This document shows positions 42,562 through 51,603 of a stretch of DNA of 64,000 nt, one piece after another. Where the stretch lies: assembly GCF_014287475.1 (NCBI RefSeq), contig NZ_JACOPF010000001.1:1426001-1490000 (forward strand), given 5' to 3'. A program made the position numbers and the translations under genes. The notes beneath the pieces are model-generated. The model did no database searches. It was not told where the DNA came from and saw only the letters and a program-made list of their open reading frames with translations. Every line of letters begins with the position of its first letter. Positions within the stretch are counted from its first letter, which is position 1. Source of the stretch: Mediterraneibacter hominis. Lineage in GTDB: Bacteria; Bacillota; Clostridia; Lachnospirales; Lachnospiraceae.

Positions 42562-43437
42562 ATGCCAAAAATTGCCATTATGACAGACAGCAACAGTGGG
42601 ATTATGCCACAGGAAGGAAATGCACAGGGAATTCATGTCATTTCTATGCCCATTCTGATAGACGGGCGTACTTATTATGAGGGATATGATATTACTCCCG
42701 CAGAATTTTATGAAAAACTTTCACAAGGCGCTTCCGCAACAACCTCACAGCCTTCGCCTGGAGAAGTCACCCAGATGTGGGATTCCTTATTAAAATCATA
42801 TGAAGAGATCGTATTTATCCCTATGTCCAGCGGACTTTCAAATTCCTGCCAGACTGCCTCTGTACTCTCACAAGAGGAGCCTTATAATGGAAAAGTACAT
42901 GTCGTCGATAATCATAGAATTTCCATTACTCAGGAACAGTCTGTATACGATGCAAGGTTTCTTGCCGAATCTGGCGCCGGCGGAAAAGAAATCAAACAGC
43001 TTCTGGAAGCAGAAAGCTTAGACGCAAGTATTTATATCGCTGTTGATACACTAGAATACTTAAAAAAGGGAGGACGTATTACAGCAGCGGCAGCAGCTAT
43101 AGGAACTGTGCTGAACTTAAAGCCTGTGCTCACCATACAGGGAGACAAGCTGGACGCCTGCTCTAAAACAAGGGGAATGAAAGCCGCATTTAAGGCAATG
43201 TGTAAAGAAGTGCAGAAGGATTTAGATACCCGTTTTGCCGAGCTGCATAAGAAGGGACTTATACAGACTGGAATTGCAACTACGCTGATAGATGAAGACA
43301 GGCTCTCTTATTTTAAATCTGAAATGAAACAGCATTTTCCAGACATGGAATTAAAATCTGCCCCTCTGACAATGAGCATCGGGTGCCATACCGGCCCGGG
43401 AGCTGTAGGAATCGGTATTTTCCGCGTACATCTCTGA
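42562..43437 (+). CDS. DegV family protein (fatty-acid binding, FakB-like)
   Basis: The 291-residue protein has the DegV signatures IAIMTDSNSGI, SQPSPGEVTQMW, FIPMSSGLSNS and CHTGPGAVGIG near the end. DegV/FakB proteins bind fatty acids for phosphorylation by FakA, which is not in the window. The ATG at 42562 is preceded by AAAGGAAGATTGAAC. It shares a promoter region with the divergent TetR gene, so its expression may depend on a lipid-related ligand; that is inference. Confidence 0.88.
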   Translation: MPKIAIMTDSNSGIMPQEGNAQGIHVISMPILIDGRTYYEGYDITPAEFYEKLSQGASATTSQPSPGEVTQMWDSLLKSYEEIVFIPMSSGLSNSCQTASVLSQEEPYNGKVHVVDNHRISITQEQSVYDARFLAESGAGGKEIKQLLEAESLDASIYIAVDTLEYLKKGGRITAAAAAIGTVLNLKPVLTIQGDKLDACSKTRGMKAAFKAMCKEVQKDLDTRFAELHKKGLIQTGIATTLIDEDRLSYFKSEMKQHFPDMELKSAPLTMSIGCHTGPGAVGIGIFRVHL

Positions 43438-43513
43438 TAAAAATAACTATCGATTCCACACTTTCTTCTATTTTCTATATCGTAGGTCAGTCCGAAGGAC
43501 TTTCCTATGATAT

Positions 43514-43575
43514 AAAAAGAGTATCTTAGATTGGGACTATCTGGATAGATAATCCCTATCAGAGATACTCTTTTT
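43514..43575. terminator. Bidirectional terminator between degV and the transketolase gene
   Basis: AAAAAGAGTATCT (43514-43526) pairs with AGATACTCTTTTT (43563-43575), so T runs exist on both strands. It serves the two converging genes. Confidence 0.8.
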
Positions 43576-43601
43576 CCATGTAGAATGGAACCAATTATCC
43601 T

Positions 43602-44528
43602 TTATTCTGTAATCTTACGCAGTACATTTTCAACCGTAAGTCCATATTTTTCTTTTACTGCCTCTAACGCTCCAGATTCTGTAAACGTATCTTCCACGCC
43701 TACCTTTAAAAGGGGCGCGTGGCATGGCATATCGCTGATAGTTTCTGCAACCAGACCGCCAATGCCCCCAATAACAGAATGGTTTTCAATCGTTACTATC
43801 TTCTTTACTTCTTCTGCAAGATTTCGGATACATTCCTTATCTACCGGTTTGATAGAAAAAAGGTTCACTAATTTTCCCTTCATCCCTTTTTCTTTGCATG
43901 CCGCAAAACTCCTCATAGCTAAGTCTGCTGTGGATCCTTCATAAATCAGGGCAAAGTCATTCCCCATATCCTCCATAACTACTGCTTTTCCTAGTTGTAC
44001 AGATTCTTTTGCAGGCAGATTAGGCACACTATCCCGGGCACAACGGATATATACCGGGCCTTTATGTACAAGTGCAATTTGTACCGCCTGGCGCAGTTCA
44101 TCCGGATTGGATGGAGAAAGCACCTTCAAATTCGGCAATGCCCTCATCAATGCTATGTCTTCATTTGCATGATGGCTTGCCCCATCATAGCTTCCGTCCA
44201 TTCCTGGATGGGTTGCAATCAATTTTACATTTAGATTCGCATAACAAATCTGCCTAAGCTGCGTCCAGCATGTACCAGATACAAAAATCGCAAAATTTAC
44301 ATAAAAAGGAATTTTCCCTTCTGTCGCCATTCCCGCGGCAACTGACATTGCATTCTGCTCCGCGATTCCCGACTCGAAGAAGCGCTCTGGAAATCTGGCT
44401 TGGAATTTGTTCGTTGTAGTCGATTTTGCCAGGTCACTGTCAAGCACATAAATGTCCGTATTTTTTTCCCCTGCCTCCACCAAAACCGTTCCTACTAGTT
44501 CTCTTAAAGTAATCTTGTCATACGCCAC
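43602..44528 (-). CDS. Transketolase, C-terminal subunit
   Basis: The 308-residue protein is the pyrimidine and C-terminal half of transketolase: FFESGIAEQNAMSVAAGMA (catalytic Glu), TCWTQLRQICY, YDGASHHANEDIALMR and VLSPSNPDELRQAVQ. I place the start at a GTG (44528), 16 bases after GAGGAGG, overlapping the N-terminal subunit gene by 11 bases. The two subunits form one enzyme that moves two-carbon units using thiamine diphosphate. It is the last gene of the PTS operon. Confidence 0.88.
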   Translation of the reverse strand: MAYDKITLRELVGTVLVEAGEKNTDIYVLDSDLAKSTTTNKFQARFPERFFESGIAEQNAMSVAAGMATEGKIPFYVNFAIFVSGTCWTQLRQICYANLNVKLIATHPGMDGSYDGASHHANEDIALMRALPNLKVLSPSNPDELRQAVQIALVHKGPVYIRCARDSVPNLPAKESVQLGKAVVMEDMGNDFALIYEGSTADLAMRSFAACKEKGMKGKLVNLFSIKPVDKECIRNLAEEVKKIVTIENHSVIGGIGGLVAETISDMPCHAPLLKVGVEDTFTESGALEAVKEKYGLTVENVLRKITE

Positions 44529-45345
44529 GAAGCAGCACCTCCTCTCTGACATTCAAATCTTTCATAGCAATTTCATATTCTTCATCTGTCAGTCCACTGG
44601 AATGCCACTTTGGCACATTTTCCATAAAGCTTATGCCTTTTCCTTTCGTTGTGTTGGCTATAATTACTGTTGGCATCTCTTTTACATGTTTCGCCTCTTC
44701 AAGAGCCAAAAGTATCTGTTCCATATTGTGTCCATCAATCTCTACGACATGATAACGAAATGCTGCCATTTTATCTCTTATCGGTTCCAGATTGATAACC
44801 TCATTCGTAGGATGTCCAGAAGACAATTTATTATAATCTATGATATATACAAGATTATCTAATTTATAGTGAGCTGCTGCCATAAGCGCCTCCCACATCT
44901 GTCCCTCCTGCATCTCTCCATCTCCTGCCAAGGCATACACTTTGTATTTACTTCCCTCTCTTTTCTTTACAACGGCCATTCCAAGCGCCATAGAAAATCC
45001 CTGTCCCAAAAGACCAGTTGTGGCGTCCACCTGTGGAATATCGCAAGTATATGGATGGCCCTGCAAATGAGAATTCACCTGCCTGAAGGTTGGAAACAGG
45101 CTTTCATCTATGATTTTCTTCTCCGCCAATTCCGCATAGACAGCAGGCACGGCATGTCCCTTAGAAAGAACAACCCTTGTCCTGTCTTCTTCATTAAAGT
45201 CTACCTCATTTTCGTAGATCGCTGTCAACAGATCAATGACAGAAAGCGCTCCACCTACATGTCCTACTCCGGCGCGATATACCATTTCTATAATCCGCTT
45301 CCGGTTGTGATTTGCGATTAGTTCTAATTGCTTTGCTTCTTTCAT
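44518..45345 (-). CDS. Transketolase, N-terminal subunit
   Basis: The 275-residue protein is the thiamine-diphosphate-binding half: YRAGVGHVGGALSVIDLLTA, RVVLSKGHAVPAVY, GLLGQGFSMALGMA and LAGDGEMQEGQMWEALM (the GDG motif) with NKLSSGHPTNEV. It partners the C-terminal subunit and starts 29 bases after the PTS IIC stop. Split transketolases of this type also serve as catabolic enzymes, for example on apulose 4-phosphate. Confidence 0.9.
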   Translation of the reverse strand: MKEAKQLELIANHNRKRIIEMVYRAGVGHVGGALSVIDLLTAIYENEVDFNEEDRTRVVLSKGHAVPAVYAELAEKKIIDESLFPTFRQVNSHLQGHPYTCDIPQVDATTGLLGQGFSMALGMAVVKKREGSKYKVYALAGDGEMQEGQMWEALMAAAHYKLDNLVYIIDYNKLSSGHPTNEVINLEPIRDKMAAFRYHVVEIDGHNMEQILLALEEAKHVKEMPTVIIANTTKGKGISFMENVPKWHSSGLTDEEYEIAMKDLNVREEVLLRGV

Positions 45346-45374
45346 GTTGTTTTCCTCCCGTGCCGGTTATAGTC

Positions 45375-46652
45375 TTACCATTTTCCCAGTATCTTTCCGA
45401 TAAAATTAAAGATGATACCAATCAGATTGAAATCTGTCTCCGGAAAACTTGTTCCTGACAATCCCACGCTCTGCATGATCGGATAGATAATTGCCGGACC
45501 TACGGAAATTAGAATCCCTGTAACAAACGCTCCAAGCACACAGCCTTTCCAGCCTCCTCTTGCGTTTCCGAACACACCTGCCGTTGCCCCGATAAAGAAG
45601 AATGGGATTGCCACCGGAATCATAACAGTTGTCTTCATCGCCGCCATCACAAACATACAGATTAAACCTGCCGCATAAGCGGAAATAAATCCAAGCACAG
45701 TTGCCGTTGGTGCGTATGGAAACACAACCGGACAGTCCAAAGCTGGTTTCGCTCCCGGAATAAATCTTTCAGAAATGCCTACAAATGCAGGAACCAATTC
45801 TCCCAAGAACAAACGCACACCTGTAATGATGACATACAATCCGCCAGTGAAGGTCAATGTCTGAATTAATGGGAAAATCAGCCAGTGTGTTCCGGCAGAA
45901 ATTTCTTCCACTGCGCCCTTTCCTGCTACCACTGCCGCGATATAATAAATAACGCCAATAGACAAAGAAACCGAAACGATATAATCTTTAAACATAGTAA
46001 GCCATCCAGGGAGCTTGATATTTTCTGTACTATCCTTTGGATCTCCCACTTTACTTCCAAGCCATCCTGAAAATGCGTAAGCAATCGTGCAGTAATGCCC
46101 TATTGCAATTTCATCGCTTCCAGTCACCGCGTTCATAGATTTCTGCGCAATCGCCGGATATAAAGCCGCTGCGAAACCATGAATCAGAGACCCAATTAAG
46201 ATTGCTGCCACATCAGATAATCCCAGTGCTTTTAATAAAATTGCCAGAAGCGCAGATAGAAACAAACTGTGGCCACCTGTCAGGAAAATATATTTAAACT
46301 TCGTCAGTCTTGCTATTACCAGGTTGCACAAGAAACCTCCGACCATAATCAGAGCAATCACCATCGGAAACAATGTCTGTGCCTGCGCCGTAATCGCCTC
46401 AGAGATAGGCGTCACCCCTTCCAGCCCGAATGCTGTGACAAATAAAGACTGAAAACCATTCAGGGCTCCCTGCGCTGCTGATGAACCGATACCGAAGATC
46501 AAAAAACCTACGATTGTTTTAATCGTACCCGAAATCACTTTGTCTGCAGGCTTTCTCTGAATCAGAAGTCCTGCCATTGCCAGAAGTCCTATCAGCAAGG
46601 ACGCCTGTCCCAAAATGTCATATACTACAAACTGCAATACTGCCATATCCAT
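45375..46652 (-). CDS. PTS ascorbate-type transporter subunit IIC (UlaA-like)
   Basis: The 425-residue protein has about ten membrane helices and the UlaA/SgaT features KYIFLTGGHSLFL, GTHWLIFPLIQT and FGNARGGWKGCV. It transports its sugar with phosphorylation by the EIIB in the next gene. Ascorbate, a pentitol or a pentulose are possible. The start at 46652 fits the family. Confidence 0.9.
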   Translation of the reverse strand: MDMAVLQFVVYDILGQASLLIGLLAMAGLLIQRKPADKVISGTIKTIVGFLIFGIGSSAAQGALNGFQSLFVTAFGLEGVTPISEAITAQAQTLFPMVIALIMVGGFLCNLVIARLTKFKYIFLTGGHSLFLSALLAILLKALGLSDVAAILIGSLIHGFAAALYPAIAQKSMNAVTGSDEIAIGHYCTIAYAFSGWLGSKVGDPKDSTENIKLPGWLTMFKDYIVSVSLSIGVIYYIAAVVAGKGAVEEISAGTHWLIFPLIQTLTFTGGLYVIITGVRLFLGELVPAFVGISERFIPGAKPALDCPVVFPYAPTATVLGFISAYAAGLICMFVMAAMKTTVMIPVAIPFFFIGATAGVFGNARGGWKGCVLGAFVTGILISVGPAIIYPIMQSVGLSGTSFPETDFNLIGIIFNFIGKILGKW

Positions 46653-46694
46653 ATCCCCCTTTTATCTTTTCATTTTTGTAGTTTTATTCCTCTG

Positions 46695-46979
46695 TTAAGC
46701 CTGTGCAAAATATTTATCCAGTTCCTGTTCAATATAAGCTGTATCTGTAATATCTTTGACTCCAATCACATAGGCGCTGGAATCTTTAAACTCATCGATC
46801 AGATCTTCCATTGTGATGATAATATCCACATTTTGTTGTCCCGCAAAGCCGCTGAATGCATCATGTGTCACATCCATCGGATAGCCCTTTTTATCAATCA
46901 GCTTATCTACCTTGATTTTCAGCATCATGGAACTGCCCATTCCTGTTCTGCACATAATCAGACATTTTTTTGTATTCAT
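46695..46979 (-). CDS. PTS ascorbate-type subunit IIB (UlaB-like)
   Basis: The 94-residue protein has the phosphocysteine motif CLIMCRTGMGSSMML (Cys at about residue 10) and a DIIITMEDLIDEF segment typical of SgaB. It passes phosphate from EIIA to the transported sugar. It starts 48 bases after the regulator stop. Confidence 0.9.
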   Translation of the reverse strand: MNTKKCLIMCRTGMGSSMMLKIKVDKLIDKKGYPMDVTHDAFSGFAGQQNVDIIITMEDLIDEFKDSSAYVIGVKDITDTAYIEQELDKYFAQA

Positions 46980-47027
46980 CTTTTCTCCCTCCTTTCTGCC
47001 ATCCTGAAACTTTTACGCGGCGCGTTA

Positions 47028-49127
47028 CTAAACGCTGCTTTCATTGGATTTAATGTATTCGATAACATCTGCCGGCTTTTCTGCTTTTTCCAGTACAGCC
47101 ATAAATTCTTCCCTGTCTAGAAATTCTGCCAGATCCTGAAGCGCGCCCAGATGTGAATCCGAATCAACTGTTGCAAGCATGAATATGAATTTTACCGGAT
47201 CATTAGACTGATTTCCAAAACAAACCGGGGTTGCAAGCCTTACGAAACACATGGATGTACGAAGTACTCCCACTTTATTCGTCGCATGCGGCAGAGCTAC
47301 CCCTTTTGCAATGACTATATAAGGCCCTGCCTCTGTCACATTGTCAAGAACCGCCTGAATATATTCCTGTGTAATATCTCCTTTTTGGATCAGGACTTCT
47401 CCCGATTTTTGAACAGAATCTTTCCAGTCCATGCATTCTATATCTAGACGAATACTTTGTTCATTCAGCAACTCACTTAGCATATATCTTTTTTCCCCTT
47501 TCTTAGTCTTTCTATTTTCAGACAGTGCGCGTATCTTACTGACCAGCATCTCCTCTTGTTCTTTCCCTGCATAATTTTGCAGCAGATATTCCAAATGTAT
47601 CGCTGTGTCACTTATTTGCGCACTGTTATAGACAGGCTTTTCTATATCAAATCCCAGGTCGAGGAGCTTCTTTCCTATCCTCACAATGTCCTCTCTTCGG
47701 AGCAGGGGACTGACCCGCACATAACTGTACTGCCTTCCAAGCGGTACTGTACTGATAATTAAATCAGTCTCCTGTTTCCTCAAAAAACTTTCCAGTCTGT
47801 GTTCTGCCACTGTTCCAACTATATGCAGACGGATATTCCTTCGCAATCCTGCTACAACTAATTCCGCTGTGCCACTCCCTGTAGCGCATACAACTACCAC
47901 ATCTGCAAGACGATTCGCGTTCTGTTGTCTTCTGTCGATAGCCGTTGCAAAATGCAGAAGAATATAGGCGATTTCATCTTCACTCTTTACAATAATATCT
48001 GTATCTAACTCTTCTCTCAAAACCTGACAGATAATCTCATATAGTCGTGGATAGCTGTTGATCAGCTCTTCTTTCAGAGGATTTTCCAAAAGCATCCCCG
48101 ACTTTTTTCTGTACACACATACATTGATATGCTGTAACAGGCTCTCATACAGTCGTTCATCTCCAGTAAGATCGTAACCAGTCTGACGTCCTACAGAGGC
48201 AATCATCCGAATACAATAATATTCCAAAGTCGCATCCCCTAATGGAGCCTCCTTTTTAATAACCGCACTTGATTTCGCCCCGATATGCAGCGCTACATAA
48301 TGTATTTCCGTATCGGGGAGCTGAATTTGAAATACCGCATTGATACGATGCACGATTTCCAGCGCCATTTTGTACTGTATGCTGTCTCTTTTTGTCTCTT
48401 GTTTCTGTTCCAGGCTGTCATACCTGCTGTTCGCCCGGAAACGTTCAATCGACAGTGCAATATGAATTGCCAGCGCTTCATATGCGACATCTGACAAAAA
48501 CGTACAGAATTTTTCTTCCATCTCCACTACAATCTCTTTGATGCGTTCCAAATCTTTTGCATCAAACCATTGCGAATAGGCAGAAACTATGTGAGTCTCA
48601 TCTTTTGACTTCAAAGACGTAAAATCCCGTATAATCCTTGCCATGTACCGGCGTCTTTCTATCTCATCCGCCTCCACGCAGATACCTTTGCCCCGGCAGC
48701 TCTTAAAGTTAATTCGATTCTTTGCACAGTAATTCTTCACCGCTGTAATATCTTTATTCACCGTTGCCCTGCTTACAAAATATTTATCCACAAAATTCTG
48801 GATCGTGCTGTATCCGCTGCTCCAGCATAAATCAAATAGAATCAGCAGCATTCTCTCCTCTCCATTTAATCTGTCTGCATAGAAATCTTTGCCATTTACC
48901 TCTGTAATGCGGATAAGCCTGCTTTGCAGTTCTTCTTTTACATAGGCAGCCTTATTTCTAACACTGATTGGTTCTTCTTTTATCTCCTGTTGCAAATATT
49001 CATTGAGAATCTGCATATCATAACGTACTGTCCGAAGATTGATGGAAAATAATTCCGCAATTTTCTCCATGTCCACTCTGCCCTCGTCCGCCAGCATTTT
49101 CAATTCATATTTTTGTCTGATATTCAT
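47028..49127 (-). CDS. BglG/MtlR family PRD regulator with EIIB-like and EIIA domains
   Basis: The 699-residue protein has an N-terminal helix-turn-helix (about 1-120), two PRD domains (about 185-290 and 300-395, with YVALHIGAKSS and YILLHFATAID), an EIIB-like domain (about 405-490, VVVCATGSGTAELV) and an EIIA domain of the mannitol/fructose family (about 545-690, with the phosphohistidine in KGVALPHATN). This layout makes a transcriptional activator phosphorylated by the PTS. Since the operon has no separate EIIA, the C-terminal domain may supply it. Confidence 0.9.
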   Translation of the reverse strand: MNIRQKYELKMLADEGRVDMEKIAELFSINLRTVRYDMQILNEYLQQEIKEEPISVRNKAAYVKEELQSRLIRITEVNGKDFYADRLNGEERMLLILFDLCWSSGYSTIQNFVDKYFVSRATVNKDITAVKNYCAKNRINFKSCRGKGICVEADEIERRRYMARIIRDFTSLKSKDETHIVSAYSQWFDAKDLERIKEIVVEMEEKFCTFLSDVAYEALAIHIALSIERFRANSRYDSLEQKQETKRDSIQYKMALEIVHRINAVFQIQLPDTEIHYVALHIGAKSSAVIKKEAPLGDATLEYYCIRMIASVGRQTGYDLTGDERLYESLLQHINVCVYRKKSGMLLENPLKEELINSYPRLYEIICQVLREELDTDIIVKSEDEIAYILLHFATAIDRRQQNANRLADVVVVCATGSGTAELVVAGLRRNIRLHIVGTVAEHRLESFLRKQETDLIISTVPLGRQYSYVRVSPLLRREDIVRIGKKLLDLGFDIEKPVYNSAQISDTAIHLEYLLQNYAGKEQEEMLVSKIRALSENRKTKKGEKRYMLSELLNEQSIRLDIECMDWKDSVQKSGEVLIQKGDITQEYIQAVLDNVTEAGPYIVIAKGVALPHATNKVGVLRTSMCFVRLATPVCFGNQSNDPVKFIFMLATVDSDSHLGALQDLAEFLDREEFMAVLEKAEKPADVIEYIKSNESSV

Positions 49128-49201
49128 ATTTCACCCCCTTCTTGCACCGCACGTCTGAATCAGAGGGAAGGGAAACTATTTGTCCTCTTTTCCCTGCTTT
49201 T

Positions 49202-49230
49202 ATTATCTCCGGTTTATTTTTTTCATTCAA
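49202..49230 (-). promoter_or_regulatory. Promoter of the PTS-transketolase operon
   Basis: On the minus strand TTGAAT (49230-49225), a 17-base spacer and GATAAT (49207-49202) form a likely sigma-A promoter 75 bases upstream of the regulator gene. Confidence 0.5.
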
Positions 49231-49281
49231 GTTCAACAATTTTCACTTGTTTGCCGTGTAATTTTATACTATATCACCAAA

Positions 49282-49327
49282 AAAGACGTTTCAAAACCGA
49301 ATGTCCTATCGGTTTTGAAACGTCTTT
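49282..49327 (-). terminator. Strong terminator after the J-domain gene
   Basis: A perfect 19-bp stem (AAAGACGTTTCAAAACCGA and its complement) with an 8-base loop is followed by TTTTTTGG on the minus strand. It isolates the J-domain gene from the PTS operon. Confidence 0.85.
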
Positions 49328-49343
49328 ATGTTTTTGATTATTT

Positions 49344-50048
49344 CTACACATATCCTCCGTAGCCGCCGCCATAGCCGCCGCAGCATATCCCGCTTCCTCC
49401 ACAGCATAAGTTGCAGAGCAGGTTTGCCACGCACAGCTTCACGCAGCAGCTACTGTCAAAGGAGCCCGGATATCCGTACATAGACTGCCTCTGCTGGTAC
49501 CATGTACCTCCTCCCTGGAGCCTGTCAAGCAGCATCTGGTACTGCATATTGCCAGGCTCCAGCCGCACTGCCTCTTTTGCATGCTCCACCGCTGTCACAT
49601 TGTTGCCGACACCCGCATTTGCCGACGCACTATAAAAATACCAAAGTGCACTTCTGTCCTTAATTCCATCCAGCACATTTAATGCCTCTTTATAATGTCC
49701 ACTCTTGATATAATTTGCTGCGGCTCTCATGTGAATATCCGCTTCGCTTTCATTTGCCTGCTGTCCGGAAAATCCTCCATAACTGCCAAAACCACCGAAG
49801 CCTCCATAGCTGCCGAAGCCGCCTGCCCCGTAACCGTTATTTTGTGAGGAATATCCTTTTTCCCTCTCATCCATAATCTGCTGATATGCCTGCTGAACCT
49901 CTTTAAATTTCGCTTCTGCCTCATCTTTATTCGGATTATTGATATTGGCATCCGGGTGGTACCGCCGGCTTAGCTTGCGGTACGCTTTCTTCACATCTTC
50001 GTCCGAAGCATCCCTTCCTACGCCTAAAACACTGTATGGATCTCTCAT
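49344..50048 (-). CDS. J-domain protein with Cys/Gly-rich C-terminus
   Basis: The 234-residue protein has an N-terminal J-domain (about 1-65, LSRRYHPDANINNPNKDEA with the HPD motif), a glycine-rich linker (GAGGFGSYGGFGGFGSYGG), a TPR-like helical middle (about 105-180) and a C-terminus with many cysteines and glycines (SSCCVKLC to CCGGYGGGYGGYV). It is not classical DnaJ because it has no zinc finger domain of the usual type. It likely works with DnaK on specific clients. It follows a zinc-ribbon membrane protein. Confidence 0.88.
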   Translation of the reverse strand: MRDPYSVLGVGRDASDEDVKKAYRKLSRRYHPDANINNPNKDEAEAKFKEVQQAYQQIMDEREKGYSSQNNGYGAGGFGSYGGFGGFGSYGGFSGQQANESEADIHMRAAANYIKSGHYKEALNVLDGIKDRSALWYFYSASANAGVGNNVTAVEHAKEAVRLEPGNMQYQMLLDRLQGGGTWYQQRQSMYGYPGSFDSSCCVKLCVANLLCNLCCGGSGICCGGYGGGYGGYV

Positions 50049-50081
50049 CTTTTCTCCCTCTCATCTAAAGCCGACAGGCTT

Positions 50082-50495
50082 TCAGCTCTTTTTTCTAAAA
50101 GTCGCACCACACTTCGGGCAGCGTATCTCAATTCTTCCTTTTCCCTTAGGAATACGTATCTTCTGCTTACAATCCGGACATTTATATATGTGATATACTT
50201 TTCTTTGCTTCCACATACTCTTTTGACCCTTGAAAAAATTACGGATTTTAGATGTTTTTGCCAGGAATGCCTGATTTTCTCCATATCGTTTTGTAACATT
50301 CTTAGAAAACATCCGGAAATAGCAGTAAATGACAAGCAGCCACCCAAGAATATACAAAATACCTCCCGCAGCCCCATCTGTAAACATAGCAGAGGCAAAT
50401 ACTACTACAAGGCCTGCGACAAGCAGAAACTTAGAAAACGAATCCACTCCATATCTTCCCTGCATAAACCGTATCAATTTTTCTTTCATCTTCAT
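50082..50495 (-). CDS. Membrane protein with C-terminal zinc ribbon
   Basis: The 137-residue protein has two hydrophobic segments (about 20-40 and 43-60), a basic region and a C-terminal zinc ribbon CPDCKQKIRIPKGKGRIE, followed by RCPKCGATF. The pairing of the two CxxC motifs suggests zinc binding. It is 34 bases upstream of the J-domain gene and might be its partner. Function unknown. Confidence 0.75.
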   Translation of the reverse strand: MKMKEKLIRFMQGRYGVDSFSKFLLVAGLVVVFASAMFTDGAAGGILYILGWLLVIYCYFRMFSKNVTKRYGENQAFLAKTSKIRNFFKGQKSMWKQRKVYHIYKCPDCKQKIRIPKGKGRIEIRCPKCGATFRKKS

Positions 50496-50682
50496 TCATC
50501 CTCAATTTCTGTATACATTTCCCTTCCATCCTTAGACAGAGATTTTCTCTATAGCAGCCGCTGCACTGTCAAGGAAAGGGGATTTCACTTACATGAGAAA
50601 TATTTTCCTCTGTTTTGTCTGTAATGTCAAGAAATCCTTTATAAAATTCTTATAAAGTAGTAACCGTTCAGCCCGCGCCATT

Positions 50683-51588
50683 CTATTCCTCTATATTGAG
50701 TATGTTATTGCAGATTTCATCCGTTATCAGATATACGATTCTGGAATCCTGTATCATCACATAACGATTTCCATCTCCGTCTTTCTTCCCTATATAGAGT
50801 GTCAGCAGTTCTTCCTCTCCATCCTGGGTATACACTGCCTCCACTGTGATCCGCGACGCCTCATCCAGTCCGTACTGCGGTAGATCTGCATCCTCTGCCG
50901 AATAATCCGCGGCGGTATCCAGGCTGACCGCGCCAAGACCACCTGCCACAGCCGCAATATTCTCTGCGTCGTCTTCGTTTTCTGCATCATAAACCGTTGT
51001 TTCTTCGCCTTGCGTAATTGTCTCTTTCTTCAAATTACCGCTTCCAATATTCGGATAATCGTCAAACTGCGCCATGTCATCCAACGTATATTCCAGATCG
51101 GCAAGCACGCTACTGTTCACAGTGTAAACATCTTCCGTATCGTTTACAGTCACATAATAGGCGTCCTGCGTTTCATTTCCAAAATATACAGCTGTTGTAT
51201 TTCCATCGGAGTCCGTGAGCTCCACTGTATATACTGGTTCATCCAATCCGTAATCCTCCAGGGAGTCCCCATTCTCCAGTTTTCTCAGCGCCTCCAGATT
51301 TCCAAAGGTCGAAGCCATCTGTTCCGGATAGCTCTGCATCAGAGGGAATTCTTTATCCGTACTATAGTACCAGGTATCCCCGTCTTTCTCAAATGCAAAA
51401 TCTCCCTGACCTACATTGTAGCGAATACTGCTTACCTCTTCTATATCCGTTACATATATTTTTTCTGATGCTTCTTTTTCTGTTTCCTTTTCCTCCTGCT
51501 TTTTGTTAAAAGACTGCAGTGCAAAATACACCAGCAGCAATACTATAAAAACAGCCAGAAGTATAATCAGTCCTTTCTTTTTCTTCAT
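50683..51588 (-). CDS. DUF4340 domain-containing protein
   Basis: The 301-residue protein has an N-terminal membrane helix (about 5-24) and a DUF4340-type extracytoplasmic region with repeated beta segments, for example DYGLDEPVYTVELTDSDG and TVEAVYTQDGEE. DUF4340 is usually encoded after a GldG gene, as here. It may be the extracellular partner of the Gld-like ABC transporter. Exact function unknown. Confidence 0.85.
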   Translation of the reverse strand: MKKKKGLIILLAVFIVLLLVYFALQSFNKKQEEKETEKEASEKIYVTDIEEVSSIRYNVGQGDFAFEKDGDTWYYSTDKEFPLMQSYPEQMASTFGNLEALRKLENGDSLEDYGLDEPVYTVELTDSDGNTTAVYFGNETQDAYYVTVNDTEDVYTVNSSVLADLEYTLDDMAQFDDYPNIGSGNLKKETITQGEETTVYDAENEDDAENIAAVAGGLGAVSLDTAADYSAEDADLPQYGLDEASRITVEAVYTQDGEEELLTLYIGKKDGDGNRYVMIQDSRIVYLITDEICNNILNIEE

Positions 51589-51603
51589 CTGCTGCCTCCT
51601 TTG

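Noticed and set aside
50045..50398. A 117-codon frame overlapping the zinc-ribbon membrane gene
   Set aside because: It is the same strand in another frame, and the zinc-ribbon gene with CPDC and CPKC motifs is clearly the coding one.
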